Below, one piece after another: positions 8,279 to 16,170 of a DNA stretch of 33,269 nucleotides. Location: the NCBI GenBank assembly GCA_030740435.1, contig JASLXG010000091.1, positions 1 through 33,269 on the forward strand, in the 5' to 3' direction. Every line of letters starts with the position of its first letter. Position 1 is the first letter of the stretch. Origin of the DNA: Alphaproteobacteria bacterium. GTDB lineage: Bacteria; Pseudomonadota; Alphaproteobacteria; UBA2966. The notes beneath the pieces are model-generated. The model was not told where the DNA came from and did not search any database. It saw only the letters and a program-made list of their open reading frames with translations. Made by a program: the position numbers and the translations under genes.

Positions 8279-9211
8279 CTATTTCGTCCGCACGCCCTGA
8301 GGATCGAAATTCAGCTCCAGCACCCGCCAGGCGGCGAACTGGCCGGCCGGCATTTCATAGGGCGAGCAACGCATGACAGCGCGCAGCGCGCGGTCGGCGG
8401 TGGGCAGGAACAGATCACTGCCGGCCTGGCTGCCGGTGTTGCGGCTCAGCACCTGGGGCGTGCTCCTGAGGTTGCCGTCGCGGCGCAACTTCACCCGCAC
8501 CTTGATCACCGGCTGGCGGGCCGCGCCACTGCCCGGCGGCGCCTGCCAGCAGCCGCTGACCTGCTGGCCCAGCGCCTTGGCCAGGGCGCCCTGCGGCACG
8601 CTGCTCTGGGCCGCGGAGCTCTGGGCCGCCGGTGCCGGGGCACTCGAAGCCCGGGCCTGGGGCGCGGCCCGGACCTGCGGCGCGGCCTGGGCCGGGGGTC
8701 TGGCCCTGGCCCTCGCCCCTTTCATGACCTCCGACATGCCACCGCCCAGGACGGCGGCACCGGCCATCTCGGCGGCACCGCCGACGATTTCCTCGAAGGC
8801 GCCGCGCAAACGGCTCAGCATGCGCCGCATCTGGGCCTGGTTGCCATCATGGTAGAGCTCCTTGCGGGCCACCTTGGTATCGCCGTCGTAGTCAAAATTA
8901 TCGACCAGCACCTTGGCGCCAAGGGGGCCGAGCAGAACGCTGAACAGCAGCGTGTCCTTGCCGCCGGCCTGGGCCTTGACGTCGGCGGTATCGAAGACGA
9001 AACGGAAAAAGCGGGTGATCTCGGCAACCGTCAGATGGTCGTCGCCGGTGACGTCGACCAAGGTCCAGAGATCGCTCTCGCAGTTCGCCTTGCCGGCTTC
9101 GCAATCGGCGATCAGGCGCTCGAAGTCGCTCGCCATGGCGGCTTTGGCGCCACTTGGCAACAACAGCACCAGAAACAGCGCCGAGGCCATGGCAACGGCT
9201 TTCCCGGTCAT
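8279..9211 (-). CDS. Secreted EF-hand protein with TolA-like C-terminal domain
   Basis: A 310-residue exported protein of unusual architecture. Residues 1-24 are a signal peptide (hydrophobic ALFLVLLLPSGAKA). Two canonical 12-residue EF-hand loops follow, D53-E64 (DVTGDDHLTVAE) and D107-E118 (DYDGDTKVARKE), which should bind Ca2+. Residues about 165-208 are an Ala/Pro/Gln/Arg/Ser linker. Residues about 212-308 look like the C-terminal domain of proteobacterial TolA: CW near 221, VRVKLRRDGNL, RALRAVMRCSPYEMP, and a final AWRVLELNFDP, with Cys221 and Cys282 placed for the family disulfide. The start at 9211 is chosen for its GGAGAAG ribosome-binding site, and an upstream in-frame start adds 12 residues with no signal. 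It lacks the long helical TolA domain II, so it is not a normal TolA. A calcium-responsive envelope role is inferred. Confidence 0.75.
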   Translation of the reverse strand: MTGKAVAMASALFLVLLLPSGAKAAMASDFERLIADCEAGKANCESDLWTLVDVTGDDHLTVAEITRFFRFVFDTADVKAQAGGKDTLLFSVLLGPLGAKVLVDNFDYDGDTKVARKELYHDGNQAQMRRMLSRLRGAFEEIVGGAAEMAGAAVLGGGMSEVMKGARARARPPAQAAPQVRAAPQARASSAPAPAAQSSAAQSSVPQGALAKALGQQVSGCWQAPPGSGAARQPVIKVRVKLRRDGNLRSTPQVLSRNTGSQAGSDLFLPTADRALRAVMRCSPYEMPAGQFAAWRVLELNFDPQGVRTK

Positions 9212-9290
9212 CGTCTTCTCCTTTTGCCCCGCCGCCTCTTTTAGCACATTTCGCGGCCCTGCCGTCAGGCGCCATCGGCGGCCCTCGGTT

Positions 9291-9746
9291 TTACCCCAAT
9301 CGATAGCGAAAATCGCAACACGTCCCGCCGCTCATCAGCGTCTCGCGCCGCTCGAAGGCGACGCCCATGCCCTCCGCCATGGGCTCGTCGGCGCGACAGG
9401 CCAACAGGGGCCCCAGCTCTCGGGCCCCCAGCTTTTCCAGATGTTCGGCGTAGGCACAGCGCCGCACGTCGAAGCCGAACTCCGTCTCGTCCTCGCCCAG
9501 CGTTTGGTATTCAAGGGCGCCGCCCGCAGCAAAGGCTTCGACGCCGCGCTGCATGCTTTGGCGGTCGACCCGGCCGGCCGCCGCCAGGCGTTCGCCATGG
9601 GCCCGCGCCTCGGCATCCAGCACCTCGGCCACCAAGGCATCGGCCGTGGCCTCGCCGAGCTCCGCCCTGAGACGGCGCAGCAGCGGCACCAGCAGCGCCA
9701 TCTGGGCTTTGAAACGATCGAACTGGGTGAAATTGCTCTCGGCCAT
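9291..9746 (-). CDS. L-2-amino-thiazoline-4-carboxylic acid hydrolase family protein
   Basis: A 151-residue soluble protein resembling the ATC hydrolase family, which is named for an enzyme opening the thiazoline ring on the way to L-cysteine. The family marks seen are a helical N-terminal half, the central FGFDVRRCAYAEHLEKLGARELGPLLACRAD region (quoted in two parts: FGFDVRRCAYAEHL and LGPLLACRAD), and the terminal SGGTCCDFRYR. Many family members are uncharacterised, so the exact reaction is open. The ATG at 9746 is favoured over one eight codons upstream because GGAGGG precedes it. It diverges from the Mo-oxidoreductase operon across a 259-base region. Confidence 0.7.
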   Translation of the reverse strand: MAESNFTQFDRFKAQMALLVPLLRRLRAELGEATADALVAEVLDAEARAHGERLAAAGRVDRQSMQRGVEAFAAGGALEYQTLGEDETEFGFDVRRCAYAEHLEKLGARELGPLLACRADEPMAEGMGVAFERRETLMSGGTCCDFRYRLG

Positions 9747-10005
9747 TGTCGCCCTCCGCCAACTCTTCAATTTGCCAAGCGTCAGTTCAGCCTAGCGTAT
9801 TTCAGGATTGACAAGAAATGCGGCGGTTCGAAAACCGTGATTTTATTGGCCAAACCCGTCCGCGACAGTTTGCCGCAGGACACCTTGTCGCATTGTGATT
9901 CCCCGCTTTTTGCCGAAATATCCCCCTGCGATTCCCAGAAACTTTATCGCGCTTGCGCTCGCGCTAACGCCGCGATCGCACTTCAACAACGAACGGGAGC
10001 GGGTG
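9747..10005. promoter_or_regulatory. Divergent intergenic region upstream of the Mo-oxidoreductase operon
   Basis: These 259 bases separate the leftward ATC-hydrolase-like gene from the rightward operon, so they should hold both promoters. A TTGACA hexamer lies at 9808-9813 on the plus strand, but the base 17 positions on begins a poor -10 (AAAACC). A small hairpin, CGGTT-CGAA-AACCG, is at 9824-9837. I found no convincing FNR-type TTGAT-N4-ATCAA site. The region is more AT-rich than its surroundings. Confidence 0.4.
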
Positions 10006-10758
10006 ATGTCGTCCACCACAACAGAGAAACGACTTTCTCGCCGCGACGCTTTGCGAGGAGCCGGAGCCGGCGCGGTTGCCGCGACGGTGATTGCGGCCAC
10101 GCCTCGCCAGGCCTCGGCGGCCGCCACGTCGAAACCCCACTTCGGCATGGTCATCGATACCCGGCGCTGCATCGGTTGTCATTCGTGCTCGGTAGCCTGC
10201 AAGGCCGAGTTCGACACCCCCTTGGGGTACACCAGGTCGTGGGTCGAATACGTCGAGAAGGGCAATTTTCCCAATGTCAGCCGGGCCTTCCTGCCCCGGT
10301 TGTGCAACCACTGCTCGGATCCTCAATGCGTCAGCGTCTGCCCCACCGGGGCGACCTGGAAGCGCGACGAGGACGGTATCGTGGTGGTCGACGCCGAGGT
10401 TTGCATCGGCTGCAAGTACTGCCTGCAAGCCTGCCCCTACGACGCCCGCTTCATCAATCCCATCTCGGGCTCCGCGGACAAGTGCGATTTCTGCCTGCAC
10501 CGCACCACCAAGGGCACGGCACCGGCCTGCGTCACCACCTGCATCGGCCGGGCCCGGGTGTTCGGCGACCTCAACGATCCCTCGAGCGAGGTGGCCCGCC
10601 TGATTGCCGGCAACAACGTCACGGTGCTGCGCAAGGACATGGGCACCAAGCCCAACGTCTACTACATCAACGCCGATCATTCCGACGAAGCGGACGCCCG
10701 CCATTCCGGACAATACATCCGGGTGACGACGCATCGCCGCGAGAAACAGAGGAGGTAA
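10006..10758 (+). CDS. TAT-exported 4Fe-4S subunit of PsrB/TtrB/NrfC type
   Basis: A 250-residue electron-transfer subunit. It opens with a twin-arginine signal (LSRRDALRGAGAGAVAA, residues 10-26) ending near QASA (about 35-38), so it should be exported folded. Sixteen cysteines in four groups (55/58/61/65, 100/103/108/112, 133/136/139/143, 160/163/175/179) fit four [4Fe-4S] clusters, as in PsrB, TtrB and NrfC. It should pass electrons between the NrfD-type membrane subunit and the Mo catalytic subunit encoded next. The ATG at 10006 puts the TAT motif near the N-terminus. A longer frame back to 9895 adds residues with no family character. A TAT signal on the Fe-S subunit itself is typical of TtrB and NrfC rather than DmsB. 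Confidence 0.88.
   Translation: MSSTTTEKRLSRRDALRGAGAGAVAATVIAATPRQASAAATSKPHFGMVIDTRRCIGCHSCSVACKAEFDTPLGYTRSWVEYVEKGNFPNVSRAFLPRLCNHCSDPQCVSVCPTGATWKRDEDGIVVVDAEVCIGCKYCLQACPYDARFINPISGSADKCDFCLHRTTKGTAPACVTTCIGRARVFGDLNDPSSEVARLIAGNNVTVLRKDMGTKPNVYYINADHSDEADARHSGQYIRVTTHRREKQRR
10751..10755 (+). promoter_or_regulatory. Ribosome-binding site overlapping the end of the preceding gene
   Basis: GGAGG sits within the last codons of the Fe-S subunit gene, just before its TAA (10756-10758) and five bases before the ATG at 10761. It decides the NrfD-type start and suggests coupled translation. Confidence 0.85.
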
Positions 10759-10760
10759 TC

Positions 10761-11726
10761 ATGACAGAGGGATTGACCTGGGGGTTTCCCGTCATCGCCT
10801 ATCTGTTCTTGGCGGGTTTGGGTGCCGGGGCGCTGACGGTCAGCGCTTCGATGTTCCTGCGGGGCGGAGATCCGCAACGCGGTATGCACGTCGATACGGC
10901 ACGCTACGGAGCCTTTCTGGCGCCCGTGCCGATCATCATCGGCTGCGGCTTCCTGATCTTGGAACTTGGGTCGTTCGAGGCGGGGCATATGTTCCGCTTC
11001 TTCAACCTCTACCTGGTGATGAACTTGTCGCCGATGTCGGTCGGCACCTGGTTGCTGACGGCCTGCATCATCATCAGTCTGGCCTATGCCTACACCTATC
11101 TGAAGGAGGCCCCGGGCCTGACGCAGGAGCAGCGCTACACCTGGCGCCGCCTGCTGTCCTGGATCGCCATTCCCTTCGGCATTGCCACGGCGGTCTATAC
11201 CGGCATCCTGCTGGGCGCCATGCCGGCGCGGCCTTTTTGGAACTCGCCCATCCTGGCCATGCTGTTCCTGCTGTCGTCGCTGTCGACGGGGGTGGCGGCG
11301 ATCCTGCTGCTGCGCGCGCTGTTCCCCTCGAACCGCTTCGATCCCGAGACCGAGCGCCAGTTCAACAACTCGGGCTACATCCTGACCTCCACGGACACCA
11401 TGCTGATCGGCTTCGAGTTGCTGGTGATCTTCCTCTTTGTGATGTTCGCGCACCTCACGGTGGGTAACGTCAAGGAGGCGGTCAGCGTGATCCTGGCGGG
11501 CGGCCAGTTGGCCAACTGGTTCTGGTTCGGCGTGGTCATCGTCGGGCTCTTGCTGCCGGCCCTGATCGAGCTCTACTACGTGATTCCCAGATTGGTCTTC
11601 CACGGCGAGTTCGTGGCGCCGCGGGGAATGGAGATCGTGGTTCCGATCGCCATCCTCATCGGTGGCTTCATGCTGCGCTACGTGGTGGTCGTAGCCGGTC
11701 AGATTACCGGCCCGATCGGGCTCTAA
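10761..11726 (+). CDS. NrfD/PsrC-type membrane subunit
   Basis: A 321-residue inner-membrane protein with about eight hydrophobic segments. It belongs to the NrfD/PsrC/TtrC family, which exchanges electrons with the quinone pool and anchors a periplasmic Fe-S/Mo complex. The opening FPVIAYLFLAGLGAGALTVS is characteristic (quinol-site region in PsrC), and ARPFWNSPILAMLFLLSSLS is also family-like. No haem-binding CXXCH is present. It lies between the Fe-S and catalytic subunit genes, giving the B-C-A order found in ttrBCA. The ATG at 10761 follows a strong GGAGG. A much longer open frame upstream, back to 8913, is an artefact of GC-rich DNA. Confidence 0.9.
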   Translation: MTEGLTWGFPVIAYLFLAGLGAGALTVSASMFLRGGDPQRGMHVDTARYGAFLAPVPIIIGCGFLILELGSFEAGHMFRFFNLYLVMNLSPMSVGTWLLTACIIISLAYAYTYLKEAPGLTQEQRYTWRRLLSWIAIPFGIATAVYTGILLGAMPARPFWNSPILAMLFLLSSLSTGVAAILLLRALFPSNRFDPETERQFNNSGYILTSTDTMLIGFELLVIFLFVMFAHLTVGNVKEAVSVILAGGQLANWFWFGVVIVGLLLPALIELYYVIPRLVFHGEFVAPRGMEIVVPIAILIGGFMLRYVVVVAGQITGPIGL

Positions 11727-11737
11727 AGGAGGCTGCT

Positions 11738-14257
11738 ATGTCTACGCGAAGAGATTTCCTGAAGCTCGGTGCCGCGGCAACGACGGCGGCGCTGGCAACG
11801 GGAGGCGTCTTGACTGCCCAAAGCGCCTCCTTTGGTGAAGGCAAGGACTACTCGCCCCAGACCGGACGGGAACGCCAGCCCGTGCCGTCGACCTGCTGGC
11901 AGTGCGTCTCACGCTGCCCCATCGTCGGCTACGTCGAGAACGGCCGCCTGGTCAAGATCGAAGGCCAGCCCAACTCGATCCGCACCGAGGGCAAGATCTG
12001 CGCCAAGGCCCAGGCCGGGGTCAACCAGGTCTACGATCCCGACCGCATCCTCTATCCCATGCGCCGCGTAGGCCTTCGTGGCGAGGGCAAGTGGAAGCGC
12101 GTGAGCTGGGACGAGGCCCTGACCGAGGTTGCCGGGCGCTTGAAAAAGCTGCGCGACGACGGCCATCCGGAAAAATTCATGTTCCACTACGGACGCATGA
12201 AGGCCTCATCGTCGAAGCTGATCAAGAGCGTGTTCCTGGCCAATTACGGCACCAGCACCATCGGCAACCACACTTCGATCTGCGAAGGCGGAAAGTGGAC
12301 GGCGCAGGAGCTGACCTGGGGGTCGCACTATGACAACTGGGACTTCGACCACACCAAGTTCGTGCTCAACTTCGGCTCCAACTGCCTCGAGGCCCACACC
12401 AACCACACCGCGGTGGCCCATCGCCTGGCTCGGGCCATCGTCGACCGCAACGTGCGTATGGTGAGCTTCGACGTCAGGCTTTCCAACACCGCCGCCAAGT
12501 CGAGCGAGTGGGTCCCCGTCAAGCCCGGCACCGACGGTGCCGTGATGCTGGCCATGTGCAACGTCATCATGGAAGGCGGCCTCTATGCCGGCGAGGGCGA
12601 GGACTTCCTGCAATTCGTCAAGGTGACGAAGGGCCCGAACCCCCCGGTGGCCGACAAGATCGCGGCCCTCAAGGCGCACCTGGCCCAGTACACGCCGGAA
12701 TGGGCGGAAAAGCAAAGTGGTGTCCCGGCCAAGATGATCCGGGAAATAGCCGTCGAATTCGCCACCACCAAGCCGGCCGTGCTGATCACCTATCGCGGTG
12801 CCGTGGCCCACGTCAACGGCAACGACACCGAACGGGCGGCGCAAATGCTGGCTTCCATCACCGGCAACGTCGACAACCCGGGTGGGCGCTGCAAGGCCGT
12901 CGGCCCCAAGTGGAAATATCCCAAGGGCCCGAAAAAGAAGCCCAAATCGAAGAAGCTCAAGATCGTCGACGGCTTCAAGGGCCAGGCCAAGCTGCCGACC
13001 CATCACATGAGCCATCACGTGCTCAAGGTGATCAAGGACGGCAGCCAAGGGCGGCCCGAAATCTACATGTGGTACTGTTATGCGCCGGTCTATTCGAACG
13101 GCGATGTGAAGGAGAACATCGAGGTTCTCAAGGACGAGCCATTGATCCCCTTCACGGTCTGCGTCAATCCGTTCTACGACGAATCGGCGGCGCTGGCCGA
13201 CATCATCCTGCCCGACGCCACCTACCTCGAGCGCTGGGATTGGGAGGACATGGTGTCACCGGCACAGATCCCCGAGTACTACATCCGCCAACCCATGGTG
13301 AAGCCACTGGGCGAGGTTCGGGATTTCGCCGACGTCACCTGCGAACTGGCCGAACGCATGGGCTTCCCGCTGGGCATCAAGAACAAGGAGGAGTTCGTCA
13401 AGGCCTCATGCGAAAAGACCAAGGCGGTGAAGGCCGCCGGCGGCTTCGAATTCATTCGCAAAGCCGGCGTCTTCAGCGAAGCCGGCGCCCATCCCAAGTA
13501 CTTCTCGTACCGCAAGACCGTGAAGCCCGAGGCCTACGAGCATGATGGTGTCATCCTCGACCAGGCCACCGGCGTCTACTGGAACTGGAAGAAGGCCAAG
13601 GTCAAGTCCGAGGAAGAAGCCCGGGCCAAGGGTTATGCCCACACCAAGAAGTCCTACAAGGCCTACGTCGGCCAGCGTATCGGCGACAAGGTCTACAAGG
13701 GTTTCAAGCCGGACAAGGTGAACAAGTCGGGCTTCATGGAGCTCTACTCCGAGATCATGGAGGACAAGGGTCTGAATCCCCTGCCCATCTACCGGCCCAT
13801 CGCCGAGCACCAGAAGATGGGCCAGGGCGAGCTCATCCTGACCACCTTCAAGGTCAACGTGCAGGTCCATTCGCGGACACAGAACTGCAAGTGGCTGACC
13901 GAGATCTATCACGACAATCCGGGTTGGATTAACCCGGCCACGGCCGCCGGCCTGGGCATTGGCCATGGCGACAAGATCAAGGTCACCTCGGAGATCGGCG
14001 AGATCGAGACCAAGGCCCACGTCACGCCCGCGGTGGTACCCGGCGTCATCGCCATCTCCTTCCACTGCGGACACTGGGAATACGGACGCTACGCCTCGGG
14101 CAAGAAGTCGCCCGTCGGCGCCAAGGATCCCAGTGACAAATTCAAGTGGTGGTCCAGCAAGGGTGAGCACCCCAACTGGATCATCCCCAACCGGCCCGAT
14201 CCCATCAACGGCCAGCAGGCCTGGATGGATACCGTGGTCAAGGTGGCCAAGGTCTAG
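11738..14257 (+). CDS. Molybdopterin oxidoreductase catalytic subunit (PsrA/TtrA/ArrA-like)
   Basis: An 839-residue TAT-exported Mo-bisMGD enzyme of the DMSO-reductase superfamily. The signal MSTRRDFLKLG begins the protein. Cysteines 53, 56, 60 and 88 (CX2CX3CX27C) bind the [4Fe-4S] FS0 cluster. NHTSICEGGK places Cys182 as the likely Mo ligand, as in the polysulfide/thiosulfate/arsenate branch rather than Ser (DMSO reductase) or Asp (NarG). Later blocks (GNVDNPGG near 376-383, ADIILPDATYLERWDWED near 487-504) fit the molybdopterin domains. A lysine-rich insert at 391-408 (KWKYPKGPKKKPKSKK) is unusual. The length is close to ArrA/ArxA and shorter than TtrA. The substrate, and the direction of catalysis, cannot be read: sulfur oxyanions, polysulfide or arsenic oxyanions are all possible. 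AAAGGAGG precedes the ATG. Confidence 0.85.
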   Translation: MSTRRDFLKLGAAATTAALATGGVLTAQSASFGEGKDYSPQTGRERQPVPSTCWQCVSRCPIVGYVENGRLVKIEGQPNSIRTEGKICAKAQAGVNQVYDPDRILYPMRRVGLRGEGKWKRVSWDEALTEVAGRLKKLRDDGHPEKFMFHYGRMKASSSKLIKSVFLANYGTSTIGNHTSICEGGKWTAQELTWGSHYDNWDFDHTKFVLNFGSNCLEAHTNHTAVAHRLARAIVDRNVRMVSFDVRLSNTAAKSSEWVPVKPGTDGAVMLAMCNVIMEGGLYAGEGEDFLQFVKVTKGPNPPVADKIAALKAHLAQYTPEWAEKQSGVPAKMIREIAVEFATTKPAVLITYRGAVAHVNGNDTERAAQMLASITGNVDNPGGRCKAVGPKWKYPKGPKKKPKSKKLKIVDGFKGQAKLPTHHMSHHVLKVIKDGSQGRPEIYMWYCYAPVYSNGDVKENIEVLKDEPLIPFTVCVNPFYDESAALADIILPDATYLERWDWEDMVSPAQIPEYYIRQPMVKPLGEVRDFADVTCELAERMGFPLGIKNKEEFVKASCEKTKAVKAAGGFEFIRKAGVFSEAGAHPKYFSYRKTVKPEAYEHDGVILDQATGVYWNWKKAKVKSEEEARAKGYAHTKKSYKAYVGQRIGDKVYKGFKPDKVNKSGFMELYSEIMEDKGLNPLPIYRPIAEHQKMGQGELILTTFKVNVQVHSRTQNCKWLTEIYHDNPGWINPATAAGLGIGHGDKIKVTSEIGEIETKAHVTPAVVPGVIAISFHCGHWEYGRYASGKKSPVGAKDPSDKFKWWSSKGEHPNWIIPNRPDPINGQQAWMDTVVKVAKV

Positions 14258-14271
14258 CCGCCGCGGCGTTT

Positions 14272-14308
14272 GGTGGGTCCGGGAGCCTTCCCGGGCCCAC
14301 CTTTTTTT
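14272..14308 (+). terminator. Rho-independent terminator of the Mo-oxidoreductase operon
   Basis: A 13-base-pair GC-rich stem with one G-U pair (arms GGTGGGTCCGGGA and TCCCGGGCCCACC), a short loop and seven T residues. It begins 14 bases after the catalytic-subunit stop and should end the three-gene transcript, leaving the TorD-type gene with its own promoter or dependent on readthrough. Confidence 0.9.
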
Positions 14309-14355
14309 GCCCCCTGCCCTTCCCAGCGACCGCTCGGCGGACCTATCATTCGGCC

Positions 14356-15000
14356 ATGAAAAACGACGAGCCGGCCCACATCGCCGCCCAGCGCGCCAAT
14401 CTCTACGGCTTCCTGGCCACCCTCTTTCGCGCCGAACCCGATGTCGAGCTGATTCACCGGCTGGCCGATGCCGACTACATCACGCTGCTGCGCGCCGCCG
14501 GAGCCGATCTCGAGGCCGCCTACTTCCAGCGTCCCGAGGCCGAGGTGCTGGAGGAACTGGCGGTCGAATACACCCGCCTCTTCATCGGCCCGGGCAAGCA
14601 CGTCTCGCCCCACGCCTCGGCCAACATGCCCAACGAAGGCGGCACGCTGTGGGGCCGGAGCACCAGCGACGCCGTGGCACGGATCCGCGAGGCCGGCCTC
14701 GACTACGACCCCGACTACCATGGCCTGCCCGATCACGTCAGCGTCGAGTTCGAGCTCATGGCGGCGCTGGCCGGCCGCGAGGCCGAGGCCTGGCGGGCCG
14801 GCGAGGAAGAGGCGGCACTGAGCCAGCGCCGACTCCAGGCCTCGTTCATCGAGGAACATCTGGGCCACTGGCTACCCGAATTCTGCCGCCGCATCATCGA
14901 GCAGGCGGAGCTGGCGCTCTACGGCGAGATGGCCAAGCTGACAGCCGCCTTCCTCGAAGCCGAACGCGCCGACCTGGCGGGCGAAAGCGGCGCCGGCTGA
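14356..15000 (+). CDS. TorD/DmsD-type molybdoenzyme chaperone
   Basis: A 214-residue all-helical cytoplasmic protein of the TorD family. These proteins bind the TAT signal of a Mo enzyme and hold it until the cofactor is inserted. Family marks are EYTRLFIGPGKHVSPHAS (about residues 72-89), GLDYDPDYHGLPDHVSVEFELM in the middle with the PDH-(I/V)-S-X-E-(L/F) motif, and a helical C-terminus. It almost certainly serves the catalytic subunit encoded just upstream. The start codon has no clear Shine-Dalgarno sequence. Its TGA (14998-15000) directly abuts the stop of the convergent radical SAM gene. Confidence 0.85.
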   Translation: MKNDEPAHIAAQRANLYGFLATLFRAEPDVELIHRLADADYITLLRAAGADLEAAYFQRPEAEVLEELAVEYTRLFIGPGKHVSPHASANMPNEGGTLWGRSTSDAVARIREAGLDYDPDYHGLPDHVSVEFELMAALAGREAEAWRAGEEEAALSQRRLQASFIEEHLGHWLPEFCRRIIEQAELALYGEMAKLTAAFLEAERADLAGESGAG

Positions 15001-16170
15001 TCAGCGCCGGGAAAGGTCCGCCGCCAGGGCCTGGGCCCGTGGTGCGGCGTGGGCGAAGAAGCGGCGGTAGGAGGGGCAGAGGTAGCTCAAGGCACCGCCG
15101 CCGCCGTCTTGGGCCACGAAACGGTGCTTCGGACAATCGCCGCCACAGTGCGCCAGATGCGCACACGCCCGGCAAGCGGCCGGCAACCCGGTCTCCTTGG
15201 CGGCCCCGAAGCGGCACTGCCCCGGGCTCGCCGCCAATTCTGCGAAAGAGCGTTCAGTGACGTTGCCCAGCCGGTGTTCGGCATCGACGTAGTGGTCGCA
15301 GGCATAGAGATCGCCGTTGTGCTCGAGAGCCAGCGCCCGGCCGCAGCGGGCGGCGTGGACGCACTGGCCGGGGGGCGCGCCGAGGAAGTGGCCGACCAGG
15401 GATTCGAACGCCATGACGTAGGCCCGGCCCACGTCGCGGCCCTGCCATTCGTCGAACACGGCCGCGAGGAAGCGCCCGAAGCCCTCGGGCGGTACCGACC
15501 AGGGCGCGATTTCCGTTGCCTCCTTGCCGGGCAACGCCAGGGTGCCGTCGGGCCGCAGGCGTTCGACCAGCGGGATGAACTGCATGACCTCGACGCCGGC
15601 GCGCCGCAGGAAGCGGTAGATGCGCCGGCCCTCGCGCACATTGCCGCGATGTACCACGGTCAGGGTGTTGACCGCGACGCCGCGCTCAAGCATCAGGTCC
15701 AGGGCGCGCCGCGTGCGTTCAAAGGTGGGCCGGCCCTTGCGGTCGCGGCGGTAGCGATCCGTCAGCGTCCGCGGCCCGTCGATGCTGAGTCCCACCAGGA
15801 TGCCGGCCTGGGCCAGATAATCGGCCCAGGCCTCGTCGATCAGGCTGCCGTTGGTCTGCAGCGAATGTTCGAGCCCCACGCCGGCGGGGCGGATGCGCTC
15901 GGCCAACTCGACGGCGCGGCGCAAAAAGTCGAGCCCGGCCAAGGTCGGCTCGCCGCCCTGCCAGCAGAGCTGCACGTTGCCTGCCGAGCCATCGAGAATA
16001 CCGCGCAAAAAGGCCTCCAGCACCGGCTCCGGCATGAGCAGCCGGGCCGGCTTGGGATAGAGGGTTCGCTTGGCGGTATAGAAGCAGTAATCGCAATCGT
16101 AGTTGCAGGCCGGCCCCACCGGCTTGACGATGACGTGCCAGCCCGCTGCCGGGTCCGCAGGCAGTTTCAG
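15001..16170 (-). CDS. Radical SAM/SPASM enzyme, anaerobic sulfatase-maturase (anSME) type
   Basis: A 389-residue protein if it starts at CTG 16170. CNYDCDYC (Cys22, 26, 29) is the radical SAM CX3CX2C cluster motif, followed by WQGGEPTL and LQTNGSLID. The C-terminal SPASM domain has CGRALALEHNGDLYACDHY, CRACAHLAHCGGDCPKHR and YLCPSYRRFF, matching anSMEs that convert Cys or Ser to formylglycine in sulfatases. No sulfatase is in this window. No ATG or GTG precedes the essential cluster within the frame. Only TTG codons about 60 codons upstream, inside the acyl-CoA dehydrogenase gene, or CTG codons are available. CTG at 16170 overlaps the upstream TGA as CTGA, with GGGAG just before it, and aligns with the usual anSME N-terminus. 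The maturase family is clear, but the target is unknown. Confidence 0.8.
   Translation of the reverse strand: MKLPADPAAGWHVIVKPVGPACNYDCDYCFYTAKRTLYPKPARLLMPEPVLEAFLRGILDGSAGNVQLCWQGGEPTLAGLDFLRRAVELAERIRPAGVGLEHSLQTNGSLIDEAWADYLAQAGILVGLSIDGPRTLTDRYRRDRKGRPTFERTRRALDLMLERGVAVNTLTVVHRGNVREGRRIYRFLRRAGVEVMQFIPLVERLRPDGTLALPGKEATEIAPWSVPPEGFGRFLAAVFDEWQGRDVGRAYVMAFESLVGHFLGAPPGQCVHAARCGRALALEHNGDLYACDHYVDAEHRLGNVTERSFAELAASPGQCRFGAAKETGLPAACRACAHLAHCGGDCPKHRFVAQDGGGGALSYLCPSYRRFFAHAAPRAQALAADLSRR

Noticed and set aside
9808-9836. TTGACA as -35 of a Mo-operon promoter
   Set aside because: The matching -10 position reads AAAACC, a poor match, so it is mentioned only as part of the intergenic region.
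8913-10760. Upstream part of the long frame leading into the NrfD-type gene
   Set aside because: It overlaps three real genes in other frames, and the NrfD start at 10761 has a strong ribosome-binding site and the family N-terminus.
2350-14257. Arsenic link between ACR3 and the Mo oxidoreductase (as in arr/arx clusters)
   Set aside because: The genes are about 7 kb apart, on opposite strands, with unrelated genes between. Catalytic-subunit features do not single out ArrA or ArxA.
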